Program-made: the position numbers and the translations under genes | The notes under the pieces: generated by a model | The model's database searches: none | The model's input: only the letters and a program-made list of their open reading frames with translations | What the model was told of the DNA's origin: nothing | Source: Vibrio gallicus | GTDB lineage: Bacteria > Pseudomonadota > Gammaproteobacteria > Enterobacterales > Vibrionaceae | Assembly: GCF_024346875.1 (NCBI RefSeq) | Contig: NZ_AP024871.1 | Span: 620,001-684,000, forward strand | Reading direction: 5' to 3' | Length of the DNA: 64,000 bases | Shown here: positions 34,981-43,896 of the stretch, in pieces | Position numbering within the stretch: position 1 is the first letter of the stretch | How the letters are laid out: every line of letters begins with the position of its first letter

Positions 34981-35230
34981 TGTTAACCCTTTATTTTGTA
35001 ACATTAGATGGTTTTAAATTACACTAATTCATTGACTTTTAGTAGAAAAATCTAACGAATTTACTCGTTATAGGTGCATGCGAGTGCTGCTAAATAGCGT
35101 AAGAAATAACCTTCAGGTATAAAATCATAGTTTGCTCTATTATTAAAAATAAGTCGCTTGATTTGCTTAAATAAGCCACCTAGAGTAAGCGCACCACAAT
35201 TCATATAAAAACAGAGAGTTAGAGGTAAAT

Positions 35231-36535
35231 TTGCCTGACTTGGTACACGCTATTAAAGCCCTATTAGAGGCTATCAACGCCGCGTCCTCAGATGAGACAC
35301 GTGTTGAAATTCCGATTGAGTCATTTAATGCTGACCATGTAGTACCATGGATGGCAAAGCAGGCTATTTTTCCAAAGTTTTATTGGCAATCGCGGGATAC
35401 AACCGAAGAAACCGTAGCCCTTGGCCAAGTTCGAACCTTTAGTGATATTAATCCAGCTTATTCTGTACTTAGTCGCAATCAAAGGATCTGGGGGGGGTAT
35501 GCTTTCCCAAGTGCATCGCACCAAGAAGGGTGTTTAACATCGTATTTCTTTTTGCCTCAGGTTGAACTTCTGCGCCGTAAACAACAATGGTTTCTGGCTG
35601 CTAACCTTGTTGAAGATAAAGATGCATTGCGACGCGCTATCCATAAACTAAGCGCAGATTTTGTTAATGAATTGAACCCAGTGCCTAATGTTGACGTTGT
35701 GCAGCATATCCCCAATAAAATTAAGTGGAATGAAAACGTCAACCTTGCGTTAAAAACCATTACCGAAACTGAACTAAAAAAAGTCGTACTCGCTAGAAAA
35801 ACTGTGATTACCTTAGATGCTCCGATGCAAGGGTATGAACTGCTTGAACTTAGTCGCAGAAGCAATGCCAATAGCTTTCACTTTTTATTACAACTCGATA
35901 AAGACCATGCCTTTATTGGATCAACACCAGAGCGACTTTATAGTCGTCGTGGAGGCTTGCTAGAAACCGAGGCTCTCGCGGGTACCATAGGGCGTGATGC
36001 GAACCCGACTCAAGATCTAAAATTGTCGAATTGGTTGATGCAAGATAAGAAAAACCTCACTGAGAATCAGTATGTCGTTGACGATATCATCGACCGTTTA
36101 ACGCCATTTTGCCAAGGTGTTGATGTTGAAAATGAACCTCAATTAGTGTTTTTACGTAAGGTTCAGCATCTTAAGCGACATATTCAAGCGGAACTTGTTA
36201 GTGATGCAGATAGAAGTCAGTTATTGCAAACACTGCAACCAACCGCAGCAGTAGCGGGTTTGCCCCGCACTCAAGCCCTGCAGTTTATTGAGCAGCATGA
36301 GGGCTTTTCAAGGTCTTGGTATAGCGGCTCCGTCGGGTATATCAGTGAAACCAGTGCCGAGTTTTGTGTGGCAATTCGCAGTGCTTTAGTGCACGGCAAT
36401 CATTTAAGTCTGTTTGCTGGGGCTGGGATTGTTCCTGGCTCCGAGGCGGAATACGAATGGCAAGAACTAGACAAAAAGATGTCGACACTACTGAGCTTGA
36501 TTACAGAGAAAAATGTATTGGAACAAGCGCAATGA
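35231..36535 (+). CDS. menF: Isochorismate synthase MenF
   Basis: 434 residues from TTG 35231 (AGAGG upstream). The C-terminal chorismate-binding domain shows KVVLARK, FLLQLDKDHAFIGSTPERL, ETEALAGTIGRD, QYVVDDI, PTAAVAGLP and FAGAGIVPGSEAEYEWQE, all MenF/EntC/PabB-family signatures, with the Mg-binding glutamates in place. It converts chorismate to isochorismate, the first step to menaquinone. It begins the men cluster; its stop overlaps the menD start (ATGA), so the two are translationally coupled. Apparently intact. Whether it still serves a working pathway is doubtful given the missing menB and broken menH. Confidence 0.95.
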   Translation: MPDLVHAIKALLEAINAASSDETRVEIPIESFNADHVVPWMAKQAIFPKFYWQSRDTTEETVALGQVRTFSDINPAYSVLSRNQRIWGGYAFPSASHQEGCLTSYFFLPQVELLRRKQQWFLAANLVEDKDALRRAIHKLSADFVNELNPVPNVDVVQHIPNKIKWNENVNLALKTITETELKKVVLARKTVITLDAPMQGYELLELSRRSNANSFHFLLQLDKDHAFIGSTPERLYSRRGGLLETEALAGTIGRDANPTQDLKLSNWLMQDKKNLTENQYVVDDIIDRLTPFCQGVDVENEPQLVFLRKVQHLKRHIQAELVSDADRSQLLQTLQPTAAVAGLPRTQALQFIEQHEGFSRSWYSGSVGYISETSAEFCVAIRSALVHGNHLSLFAGAGIVPGSEAEYEWQELDKKMSTLLSLITEKNVLEQAQ

Positions 36536-38244
36536 ACTCACTCTCAACCAAGCAGTTAGACCAGCCTCAGCTAAATAGGCTGTGGAGTGCGGTAATTTTA
36601 GAAGAATTGGTTCGCAGTGGCGTTCAACATGTCTGTGTTGCCCCCGGTTCGCGCTCCACTCCTCTAGCATTAGAAGCCGAGTCTAATTCTAGGCTTGATT
36701 TGAAAACCCATTTTGATGAGCGCGGTTTAGGCTTTTTAGCATTAGGCATTGCCAAGGCATCCAGTGCACCGGTTGCAATTATAGTTACTTCAGGTACTGC
36801 AGTAGCAAACTTATTACCGGCGGTGGCCGAGGCTAACCTAACCGGTGAAAAACTTATCTTACTAACGGCTGATCGCCCAGTAGACCTAATAGGCTGTGGG
36901 GCTAATCAAGCGATAGTGCAGTCTAATATATTCTCTAATCACGTATGCCAAACAGTTGAGTTGCCAAGCCCTAATGCTGACCTCGGTGTTAACTGGCTGC
37001 TAAGTCATTTGGATGATGCGTTAGCCGTGCAGGCAGAGCAAAGCGGTCCATTGCATATCAATTGTGCATTCCCTGAGCCCTTATATACCAACCACCCCTG
37101 TTCATTAGCGCAGATTAAAGAGATGCCTAAGGCGTGGTTACAAGGTGAGGGACTCTACACCCAAACTATGGTCAAAGCGTTATCTAGTCTAGATATAAAG
37201 CAATGGCTTAATCAGCACCGTCACCAGAAAGGTATGGTAGTGATTGGTCGTACTGACCTTACTAGTGCGCGCAACGCCAAGCATTTGGCACAGGCGCTAG
37301 GTTGGCCAGTGTTGTGTGACCCTCAGTCGGGTGAAAGCTCAAGTTGGGCCAGCTATGATATTTGGCTGCAAAACCCTGATGCAGATAACGCCCTTGCTCA
37401 ATGCGAATGTATTTTGCAGTTCGGTGGTCGTGTTGTATCAAAGCGTTTACTGGCATTTATCGCGAAGGTAGCGGCGAGTTGGCCAAGTGATAACTATACC
37501 TTGGTAAGCTGCGAGCCAAGCAGGTTAAATCCAGACCACCTACCTATGACTCGGGTGCAAACGGTTGAATGGCTTGACGATGCCATCATCCCCGGAAGCC
37601 ATGCGGCATGGGCTGACGCGATAACCCTATACAGTGATAAGGTTACCGAGCAACTCAACCTAGTCAGTGACCATCAATTGTCCGAGCTAGTATTAGCATC
37701 ACACCTGCATCAGATACAGCAAGGTTATCGCCTGTTTATGGGGAACAGTCTAGGCGTACGCTTGGTGGATATGTTTTCACCGCACGCTTTAGGTGAAATT
37801 TACTCAAATCGAGGGGCGTCAGGAATAGACGGATTAGTTGCATCTGCCGCAGGTGTAGCCACGGTGGCTGGGGAGCCAGTTCTACTATTTATTGGTGATA
37901 CCTCTTTATTACATGATCTGAACTCTCTGGCGTTACATCGTAATACTGGCAATATTATTATTGTGGTGAATAATGATGGCGGTGCCATTTTTGATATGTT
38001 GCCAGTGGATGCTAGCTTTAAACAAAAGCTCTATCAAATGCCTCACGCCTATCAATTTGAGCATGCAGCACGCCAGTTTGGTTTGGATTACTTGCAGTTA
38101 AGCAGCCTAGAATCCGTTATTGCTGAGGTATCTCTACACCGAACGAGTAACACGATGCAAACCAAACTCATAGAGGTTGTCACGCCTCCTGAACAAGCCA
38201 CTGAGCAGATAAGAGCGATCACCAAGCAAGTCTGTGCAATCTAG
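36532..38244 (+). CDS. menD: SEPHCHC synthase MenD (thiamine diphosphate enzyme)
   Basis: Start chosen at ATG 36532, overlapping the menF stop; the longer open frame from 36364 lies inside menF. 570 residues. ThDP-enzyme features: HVCVAPGSRSTPLALEA with the conserved N-terminal loop, FDERGLGFLALGIAKAS, VTSGTAVANLLPAVAEA, the central domain, and SNRGASGIDGLVASAAG plus IGDTSLLHDLNSL ... NNDGGAIF for the cofactor and metal. It joins isochorismate and 2-oxoglutarate. No lesion is seen. It overlaps or abuts menH. Confidence 0.95.
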   Translation: MNSLSTKQLDQPQLNRLWSAVILEELVRSGVQHVCVAPGSRSTPLALEAESNSRLDLKTHFDERGLGFLALGIAKASSAPVAIIVTSGTAVANLLPAVAEANLTGEKLILLTADRPVDLIGCGANQAIVQSNIFSNHVCQTVELPSPNADLGVNWLLSHLDDALAVQAEQSGPLHINCAFPEPLYTNHPCSLAQIKEMPKAWLQGEGLYTQTMVKALSSLDIKQWLNQHRHQKGMVVIGRTDLTSARNAKHLAQALGWPVLCDPQSGESSSWASYDIWLQNPDADNALAQCECILQFGGRVVSKRLLAFIAKVAASWPSDNYTLVSCEPSRLNPDHLPMTRVQTVEWLDDAIIPGSHAAWADAITLYSDKVTEQLNLVSDHQLSELVLASHLHQIQQGYRLFMGNSLGVRLVDMFSPHALGEIYSNRGASGIDGLVASAAGVATVAGEPVLLFIGDTSLLHDLNSLALHRNTGNIIIVVNNDGGAIFDMLPVDASFKQKLYQMPHAYQFEHAARQFGLDYLQLSSLESVIAEVSLHRTSNTMQTKLIEVVTPPEQATEQIRAITKQVCAI

Positions 38245-38245
38245 T

Positions 38246-39019
38246 ATGTGTTTACCTACCTCGATAAAGCTGGTTTTTGTGCACGGATTTCTTGGAAGTG
38301 CACAGGACTGGCGTTCTACCATTCAGTATTTACCTGCTAACGTGGAAGTGCATTGCCTAGATATTGCAGGGCACGCTAGCAATCAGCACCTTATTTTCGA
38401 CAGTTTTGAACAGTACTCTTCACACCTAATGGATGCCATAGAGGCACTGTCTGAACCGAATGTTGCTATGGTTTTAATCGGTTACTCCTTAGGGGCTCGT
38501 CTTATCATGCATGGCATGTCTGCTCCGTTGTGTGAAAAGCTCAATATTGCGCAGATTATTATCGAAGGGGGAAACTTTGGGCTTACACAGCAGTCTGATA
38601 GAGAGGCTCGTTGGCGTAGTGATGATGCTTGGGCGAGAAGGTTCGAGAGTGAATCTTTAGCCGTTGTTCTTCACGACTAGTATCAGCAGCCGGTTTTTGA
38701 TTCGTTAAATAAACAGCAGCGTCAATTGCTGATAACGGAGCGTAGCCATAATTTAGGAAAAGCACTGGCGGGTGCAATGAGATCCACATCTTTGGCTCAG
38801 CAACCCTTGCTTTTACCTAAGCTACAGGAGTTACCTATCGCGGTTATCGTTGGCGAAAAAGACAAAAAATTTCGCCAGTTGTATCAAGAGTGCGGTATAG
38901 ACACCTATCTTATTGCCGATGCTGGGCACAATACCCACAAAGAGCAACCGCAGAGATTTATCACTACTCTGACGCAGATTATACAAGATGGATTAGACTC
39001 ATCCCTACAGTCTAGCTAG
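38246..39019 (+). pseudogene. menH: menH (SHCHC synthase) with an internal amber stop
   Basis: An alpha/beta hydrolase of about 257 codons, in one frame from ATG 38246 to TAG 39017-39019, but interrupted by TAG at 38678-38680. Before the stop are the oxyanion region VFVHGFLGSAQDW and nucleophile elbow LIGYSLGAR. After it come YQQPVFDSLNKQQRQ, VGEKDKKFRQLY (acid region) and DAGHNTHKEQPQ (catalytic His). In E. coli MenH the segment at the stop reads DWYQQPVF, so the lesion is a Trp codon TGG changed to TAG. The first part alone lacks the catalytic Asp and His. MenH makes SHCHC in menaquinone synthesis. It lies between menD and menC, with no menB after it. Confidence 0.88.
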
Positions 39020-39030
39020 GAAAAATAATA

Positions 39031-40026
39031 ATGAGAAAGGCTAATATCTATTACTACCAATTGCCGATGGACAGCGGTGTAGTATTAAGACAAAACAAGC
39101 TTACCCAGCGTGAAGGGTGGATTGTTGAATTGATGGAAAACGAACAACAAGGGCTGGGGGAGATTGCTCCCTTAGTTGGATTTAGTAAAGAAACCCTAGA
39201 TGAAGCATATGCAGAAACAGTCTCTCGCTTACAAACATGGATTGAAGGAGGGGAGCTGGAGTGCCATTCTGAATTGCCGTCGGTAGCATTTGGTCTTTCT
39301 ATGGCGCAGTTTGAACTCCAAGGGTTGTTGGGTAAAGAGGGCATGTATCAAGTCGCTCCGCTATGCTCAGGCGACCCAGACGACCTATTTCCAGTGTTAG
39401 ATAAAATGGAAGGGGAGAAAATTGCTAAGATCAAGGTTGGGCTCTATGAGCCGATCCGAGATGGTATCTTAGTGAATCTCTTTCTTGAATCGATCCCTGA
39501 CCTGCAATTGCGCTTAGATGCCAACCGAGCATGGAGCCTAGACAAAGCCAATCAGTTTGCTAAGTACGTAAGCCCTGCATATCGCTCACGCATTCGTTAT
39601 ATTGAAGAGCCATGTAAGACTCCCCATGAAAGTATTACATTTGCTATCGAAAGCGGTATGGCGATAGCTTGGGATGAGACCTTACAAGAGGCCGTTCGAG
39701 AGCCTGATTTCTCATTCGAACTATTAACTGGTGCGAAATCTATTGTGATTAAACCAAGCCTTATTGGACACATAGACCTCTGTATTGACCTTGTACAAAA
39801 AGCTCAATCGTTAGGCTTGATTGCAGTAATCAGCTCTAGTATTGAATCGAGTGTTGGCCTGTGCCAGCTAGCACGCTTTGCCAAACAATATACCCCCGAA
39901 TCCATACCGGGGTTAGATACCTTGCAATTATTCAAATCACAGCTGCACACAGCGTGGCCGGGAAGCACTTTGCCGGTAGCAAAGCTTGCCGACCAAGCAT
40001 TAATATGGCGCCAACAAAGTGACTAG
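39031..40026 (+). CDS. menC: o-Succinylbenzoate synthase MenC
   Basis: 331 residues of the enolase superfamily. Catalytic lysine in KIKVGL, metal ligands in LRLDANRAW, IRYIEEP and AWDET, second lysine in IVIKPSLIG, and the final SSSIESSVGL specificity loop are all present. It dehydrates SHCHC to o-succinylbenzoate. ATG 39031 follows AGGA in the preceding eleven bases. It starts only 11 bp after the menH stop, where menB would be expected in the usual menF-D-H-B-C-E order. Its last codons overlap the menE start. Confidence 0.93.
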   Translation: MRKANIYYYQLPMDSGVVLRQNKLTQREGWIVELMENEQQGLGEIAPLVGFSKETLDEAYAETVSRLQTWIEGGELECHSELPSVAFGLSMAQFELQGLLGKEGMYQVAPLCSGDPDDLFPVLDKMEGEKIAKIKVGLYEPIRDGILVNLFLESIPDLQLRLDANRAWSLDKANQFAKYVSPAYRSRIRYIEEPCKTPHESITFAIESGMAIAWDETLQEAVREPDFSFELLTGAKSIVIKPSLIGHIDLCIDLVQKAQSLGLIAVISSSIESSVGLCQLARFAKQYTPESIPGLDTLQLFKSQLHTAWPGSTLPVAKLADQALIWRQQSD

Positions 40027-41416
40027 TAGCTCTTCGCTATTGGCCCATTGGTCTGCAACAAGGGGTGAGGCTGACGCATTAATCGATACTGTATCGCCTC
40101 TAGGTTGGAAGCAGGTACAGGCTAAAAGCTCAGCACTGCAGACGCAGCTAATTGAGCATGGGTTTAATCAAGGGGACGTGCTGTTAATCGTTACTGCGCA
40201 TAGCTCTCTTGAGATAATACTGCTCTATCTTGCCTGTCTTGAATTGGGCGTAGTGTGTGCGTTTGTGCCACAGCTTTCTAGCCTTGAGCTAGAGCATCGC
40301 CTTGAGGTGACAGGCGCGAGGGCTATCTATGTATGTCCTTCAGTTAAGCTGAGTCATAGCGCACAGCTAGCACTCAGCTTTGATAATCAGCAGCCCACCT
40401 GTAGAGATAGTGTTTATGATACGCAAAATATTACCAGCTTAATCTTCACCTCAGGTTCTACCGGATCGCCTAAAGCCGTCGCTCATACCGTGCATAATCA
40501 CCTTGCCTCTGCCACTGGTATTCAACACCAATTTAGCTTTGATAAACAGAGTTGCTGGTTGCTTTCTTTGCCCATGTATCATGTCTCGGGATTAGCGATT
40601 GTTTGGCGCTGGTTAGTCAGTGGTTGTCGCTTACAGCTAAAGAAGGACAAAGGGTTAGATTTAGACGGGGTAACGCATACCTCTATGGTCCCAACGCAAC
40701 TGCAACGAGCGTTAGACAGCAATGCGGTAGGCACCTTGCAGAAGGTACTATTAGGCGGAGCCATTATTCCTCATCAACTTGCAACGCAAGCCTCACAGTG
40801 TGGAATCGAAACCTGGGCTGGATATGGGCTCACTGAGATGGCGTCAACGGTAACTGCAAAACGGGTTAATGGGCTAGATAGTGCTGGATACATATTGCCC
40901 AAGCGAGACCTTAAACTGATAGCGCAGCGTATCTGGGTTAAGGGTGAGACACTGGCGGTTGGTTATTGGCAACAAGGAAGGCTATTACCCCTTGCCACAT
41001 CCAATGGCTGGTTTGATACCAAAGATCTTGGCCTGTGGTGCGACAACGAATTAGCTATTATTGGTCGAGCCGATAACATGTTTATTTCTGGCGGTGAAAA
41101 CATTCACTGCGAGGAAATCGAACGGGTGTTACTCTCTCACCCTTTAATTGAACAAGCTTTTATCGTTCCGGTTTCTGATAAGACCTTCGGCCATCGCCCT
41201 ATGGCAATGGTGAGTTGTGTCACCACCGACAGTAGCGACACTGAGCACCTTGATGCGTGCTTGAAAAACGAATTAGACCAATTATGTATGCAGCAGCTAC
41301 AAAGGTTTAAACGCCCAATAGGCTATGGATTAATACCTAAGTCGTTACTTAGTCAAGGGATCAAGGTTTCGCGAAAACAACTTGCTGAGTATGTGTTGAA
41401 AAGTAATAGCTTTTAG
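40019..41416 (+). CDS. menE: o-Succinylbenzoate-CoA ligase MenE
   Basis: 465 residues from GTG 40019, overlapping menC by eight bases. ANL-superfamily adenylation enzyme: P-loop LIFTSGSTGSPKAVAHT, TWAGYGLTEMAS, GWFDTKDLG with the adenylate-ribose Asp, ADNMFISGGENIHCEEIE hinge region, and a C-terminal lysine in SQGIKVSRKQL. It activates o-succinylbenzoate to its CoA ester, the substrate of MenB. It is the last gene of the cluster. Its product would accumulate without MenB unless that enzyme is encoded elsewhere. Confidence 0.93.
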   Translation: MTSSSSLLAHWSATRGEADALIDTVSPLGWKQVQAKSSALQTQLIEHGFNQGDVLLIVTAHSSLEIILLYLACLELGVVCAFVPQLSSLELEHRLEVTGARAIYVCPSVKLSHSAQLALSFDNQQPTCRDSVYDTQNITSLIFTSGSTGSPKAVAHTVHNHLASATGIQHQFSFDKQSCWLLSLPMYHVSGLAIVWRWLVSGCRLQLKKDKGLDLDGVTHTSMVPTQLQRALDSNAVGTLQKVLLGGAIIPHQLATQASQCGIETWAGYGLTEMASTVTAKRVNGLDSAGYILPKRDLKLIAQRIWVKGETLAVGYWQQGRLLPLATSNGWFDTKDLGLWCDNELAIIGRADNMFISGGENIHCEEIERVLLSHPLIEQAFIVPVSDKTFGHRPMAMVSCVTTDSSDTEHLDACLKNELDQLCMQQLQRFKRPIGYGLIPKSLLSQGIKVSRKQLAEYVLKSNSF

Positions 41417-41505
41417 TAAATTGGTTATGAGATAGAGCAAAAGGGAATTTTTTCAAACTCAAATTGAAGCGCATAATCTCTCTAAATAAGGCAGTTTGGA
41501 GAGAA

Positions 41506-41703
41506 ATGATGAGATGGATATGGGCAGGGATTGCAGCGAGCTTGATTGTGGCGACGCTCGACCACGGCTTACTCGGCTCTATCGCCAATGCAATCAGCTT
41601 TGGGTTGGTGTTGTGGCTAGCATTTAGAGTAGGCTCACCTAAAAAAGCGAGCCTACGAATGGCTTCTAGAATCCGCACCAATCAATACGATAAAGTGTTA
41701 TAG
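41506..41703 (+). CDS. Small predicted membrane protein, unrecognised
   Basis: About 65 residues if ATG 41506 is used (GGAGAGA immediately upstream; ATG 41509 has better spacing). The longer TTG start at 41464 has no ribosome-binding site. One hydrophobic stretch ([16 protein letters not shown] plus [14 protein letters not shown]) suggests one or two membrane helices, followed by a basic tail ([15 protein letters not shown]). It follows menE by about 90 bp and overlaps the convergent yeiH-like gene by six bases. I recognise no family. The coding call rests on the ribosome-binding site and membrane-like composition. Confidence 0.5.
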   Translation: MMRWIWAGIAASLIVATLDHGLLGSIANAISFGLVLWLAFRVGSPKKASLRMASRIRTNQYDKVL

Positions 41704-42618
41704 CAACCACATCAAAGAGCCAGCAGATATCGTAATCCATAGGCCGACACCAAATAGGAGCGGTTTTAAACCAGCTTCTTTGATTTGCTCAAATGATATC
41801 GCCGAACCTATTAAGAATAAGCAAGCGACCAGTGTCTGCTTTGCCACCGAGAATGTGAGCTGGTAAAAGTCAGCAAATTGAGGTAGCAGATCACTTATTA
41901 CAACGGCGGCAATGTATAAGAAGATGAATACTGGCACCTTAATTTTTTTGCTACCCTTTCCAAAATACCATGCACTTAAAAATGCGACTGGGATAATCCA
42001 TAGTGCTCGCGCCAGTTTTAAGGTTGTAGCAACCTTGAGTGCCTCTTCACCATAGCTACCCGCAGCACCTACAACCGATGAGGTATCGTGTATCGCAATG
42101 GCCGCCCACATACCGAAGGTATGTTGATCCATATGCAGAGCATGCCCAATGATAGGGAATACAAAAAGGGCAATGGAATTCAATATAAACACAGTAGCCA
42201 GTGCTAAGCCCGTTTGATTGGCATTAGCATTAATTGCTGGAGAAACAGCTGCAATCGCGCTACCACCACAAATAGCAGTACCACTTGAGATCAGATAGCC
42301 CGTTTTCTTATCCAGTCCGATCTTCATTGCAACCCAAGTGCCTAGGAATAGGGTTGCAAATATGGTGGTCATGATTAAGCCGATACCACTACTGGTTGCC
42401 TTTAATGCTTCTGACAGAGAGATACCAAAACCCAGACCAATAATGGAATAACTCAATAGTTTTTTTGTCCAGGTTGCAATTGGCAAAGTATTTGGCACAA
42501 GACCAAGCTGGGAAAGGATTAAGCCTAGAACTAGAGCTGTGGGTGAGCTTAGCCATGGAGTAAAGCACACAATAAGAGCAACAAAAAATGGAATGTGCTT
42601 GGCTGTAATATGGCGCAT
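41698..42618 (-). CDS. YeiH/UPF0324 family membrane protein (putative sulfate exporter)
   Basis: 306 residues with about nine to ten hydrophobic segments. Family signatures are [23 protein letters not shown] (here [14 protein letters not shown]), [15 protein letters not shown], and [15 protein letters not shown]. This family (YeiH, Cons_hypoth698) is annotated as putative sulfate or anion exporter, but transport has been shown for few members. ATG 42618. A LysR regulator often sits beside it in other genomes; none is here. Convergent with the small ORF after menE. Confidence 0.82.
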   Translation of the reverse strand: MRHITAKHIPFFVALIVCFTPWLSSPTALVLGLILSQLGLVPNTLPIATWTKKLLSYSIIGLGFGISLSEALKATSSGIGLIMTTIFATLFLGTWVAMKIGLDKKTGYLISSGTAICGGSAIAAVSPAINANANQTGLALATVFILNSIALFVFPIIGHALHMDQHTFGMWAAIAIHDTSSVVGAAGSYGEEALKVATTLKLARALWIIPVAFLSAWYFGKGSKKIKVPVFIFLYIAAVVISDLLPQFADFYQLTFSVAKQTLVACLFLIGSAISFEQIKEAGLKPLLFGVGLWITISAGSLMWLL

Positions 42619-42864
42619 GAGTGTTAATCAACCGTAAAGTTATTGGAGCTGGATATGATAACTGTCCCTGAAAAGGGATGCGACTATTGCACCTTGCATA
42701 GTATTCGAAATTCTATTTAGTAATATCTATATTCAATTATGAAATAAGCAGAGTGTGAATTAGAGCAAGATTGCAATATTTTTTAACATTTAGAGCATGA
42801 AACCAAGTTTGATTGTTGTGTTCTAATAGGTACTATGGCTTAACTTTTACAATAAAGAGATATT

Positions 42865-43740
42865 ATGAAACGAATTTTCTCAATTATGGCAATGCTACTG
42901 GTCTCTGTATCTATGGTGTTTTCACCGATAACAGAAGCCAAGCGCTTTGGTGGCGGTAAGTCATTTGGCAAGAGCTTTAAAACTGCACCAGCACCTAAGG
43001 CTCAACCAACGAATACCAATACACTAAATAATAAGGGCACCAATAACTCGACTTCTAAACGAGGTGGATTAATGGGCGGACTTATGGGGGGATTGTTGGC
43101 CGGCGGTTTGCTAGCCGCTTTCTTCGGCGGAGCCTTTGAGGGTATTCAGTTTATGGATATCTTAATCATGGGTCTGATTGCATTCTTTGCCTTTAAGTTT
43201 TTACGCGGCATGCTTGGCTCAAAAGCGGGAAGCATGAATCAGCAGCGTCCAGCTTATTCAAATGGTCCGCAACATGACAGCCAGTTTCGACAAGCAACAC
43301 CTGATTTCCAAACCGAAAATACGGCTAATCAAGGTGGTTTTGGTGCGAGTGGTCAATCGGATATTCCACACAATTACCCACCTGGGTTTGATCAGGCGGC
43401 ATTTGTGCATGGCTCTCGCGAGCACTATCGCATATTGCAAGGTGCATGGAATCATAATGAACTGCACACTATTGAAGAGTACGTAGCGCCAGCATTGTTT
43501 GCTGATCTAAAAGCTGAACGTGCCAGTTATTCAGGTGAGCAGCATACTGAAGTGATGTACGTGGATGCTGAGATTGTACGCGCTGATCATGATGCCTCTA
43601 AGGCGCAGTTGAGTATTCAGTTTACTGGTCGCTATAGAGATAGCGATGAAGGTACTGAAGAAGATATCAATGACGTATGGCACCTAGAGCGCGACTTAAG
43701 CGCACCTAATGCACCATGGTTGATTGTTGGTATTCAATAA
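42865..43740 (+). CDS. Tim44-like domain membrane protein
   Basis: 291 residues. A cleavable-type signal ends near TEAKRFGGG, followed by a glycine-, serine- and asparagine-rich linker, two hydrophobic segments (GGLMGGLLAGGLLAAFFGGAF and FMDILIMGLIAFFAFKFL), another linker, and a C-terminal Tim44-like domain (FDQAAFVHGSREHYRILQG, WNHNELHTIEEYVAPALFADL, DVWHLERDLSAPNAPWLIVGIQ). Bacterial proteins of this layout are widespread and of unknown function; mitochondrial Tim44 homology suggests membrane-associated protein binding. The arrangement of signal plus two helices leaves topology open. It is monocistronic with its own terminator. Confidence 0.85.
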   Translation: MKRIFSIMAMLLVSVSMVFSPITEAKRFGGGKSFGKSFKTAPAPKAQPTNTNTLNNKGTNNSTSKRGGLMGGLMGGLLAGGLLAAFFGGAFEGIQFMDILIMGLIAFFAFKFLRGMLGSKAGSMNQQRPAYSNGPQHDSQFRQATPDFQTENTANQGGFGASGQSDIPHNYPPGFDQAAFVHGSREHYRILQGAWNHNELHTIEEYVAPALFADLKAERASYSGEQHTEVMYVDAEIVRADHDASKAQLSIQFTGRYRDSDEGTEEDINDVWHLERDLSAPNAPWLIVGIQ

Positions 43741-43760
43741 CCAATATTACCGCTATAACT

Positions 43761-43790
43761 AGGCCAGTCTGATGACTGGCCTTTTTTTTG
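43761..43790 (+). terminator. Rho-independent terminator of the Tim44-like gene
   Basis: Nine-base-pair stem AGGCCAGTC/GACTGGCCT, loop TGAT, then eight Ts. Confidence 0.88.
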
Positions 43791-43844
43791 GTTGCTAAGT
43801 ATTGCCATCGAATCGAGCTTTAGTGATTAAAAACTTACAGGCAT

Positions 43845-43873
43845 AAAAAAGGACGGCAATTGCCGTCCCTTTT
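43845..43873 (-). terminator. Rho-independent terminator of pta
   Basis: Palindrome GGACGGCAATTGCCGTCC flanked by AAAAAA on the left, giving TTTTTT on the minus strand just after the pta stop. T-rich flanks on both sides could make it work in both directions. Confidence 0.8.
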
Positions 43874-43896
43874 ATTTATCGAACTACCAATAAAGC

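Noticed and set aside
36364..36531. N-terminal extension of menD
   Set aside because: It overlaps the menF coding end in another frame. The ATG at 36532 overlapping the menF stop matches the MenD N-terminus.
38726..39019. Separate 97-codon gene downstream of menH
   Set aside because: It is in the same frame as menH and matches the C-terminal part of MenH, so it is the remnant after the amber stop.
41464..41505. TTG start for the small ORF after menE
   Set aside because: No ribosome-binding site precedes it, while GGAGAGA precedes the internal ATGs.
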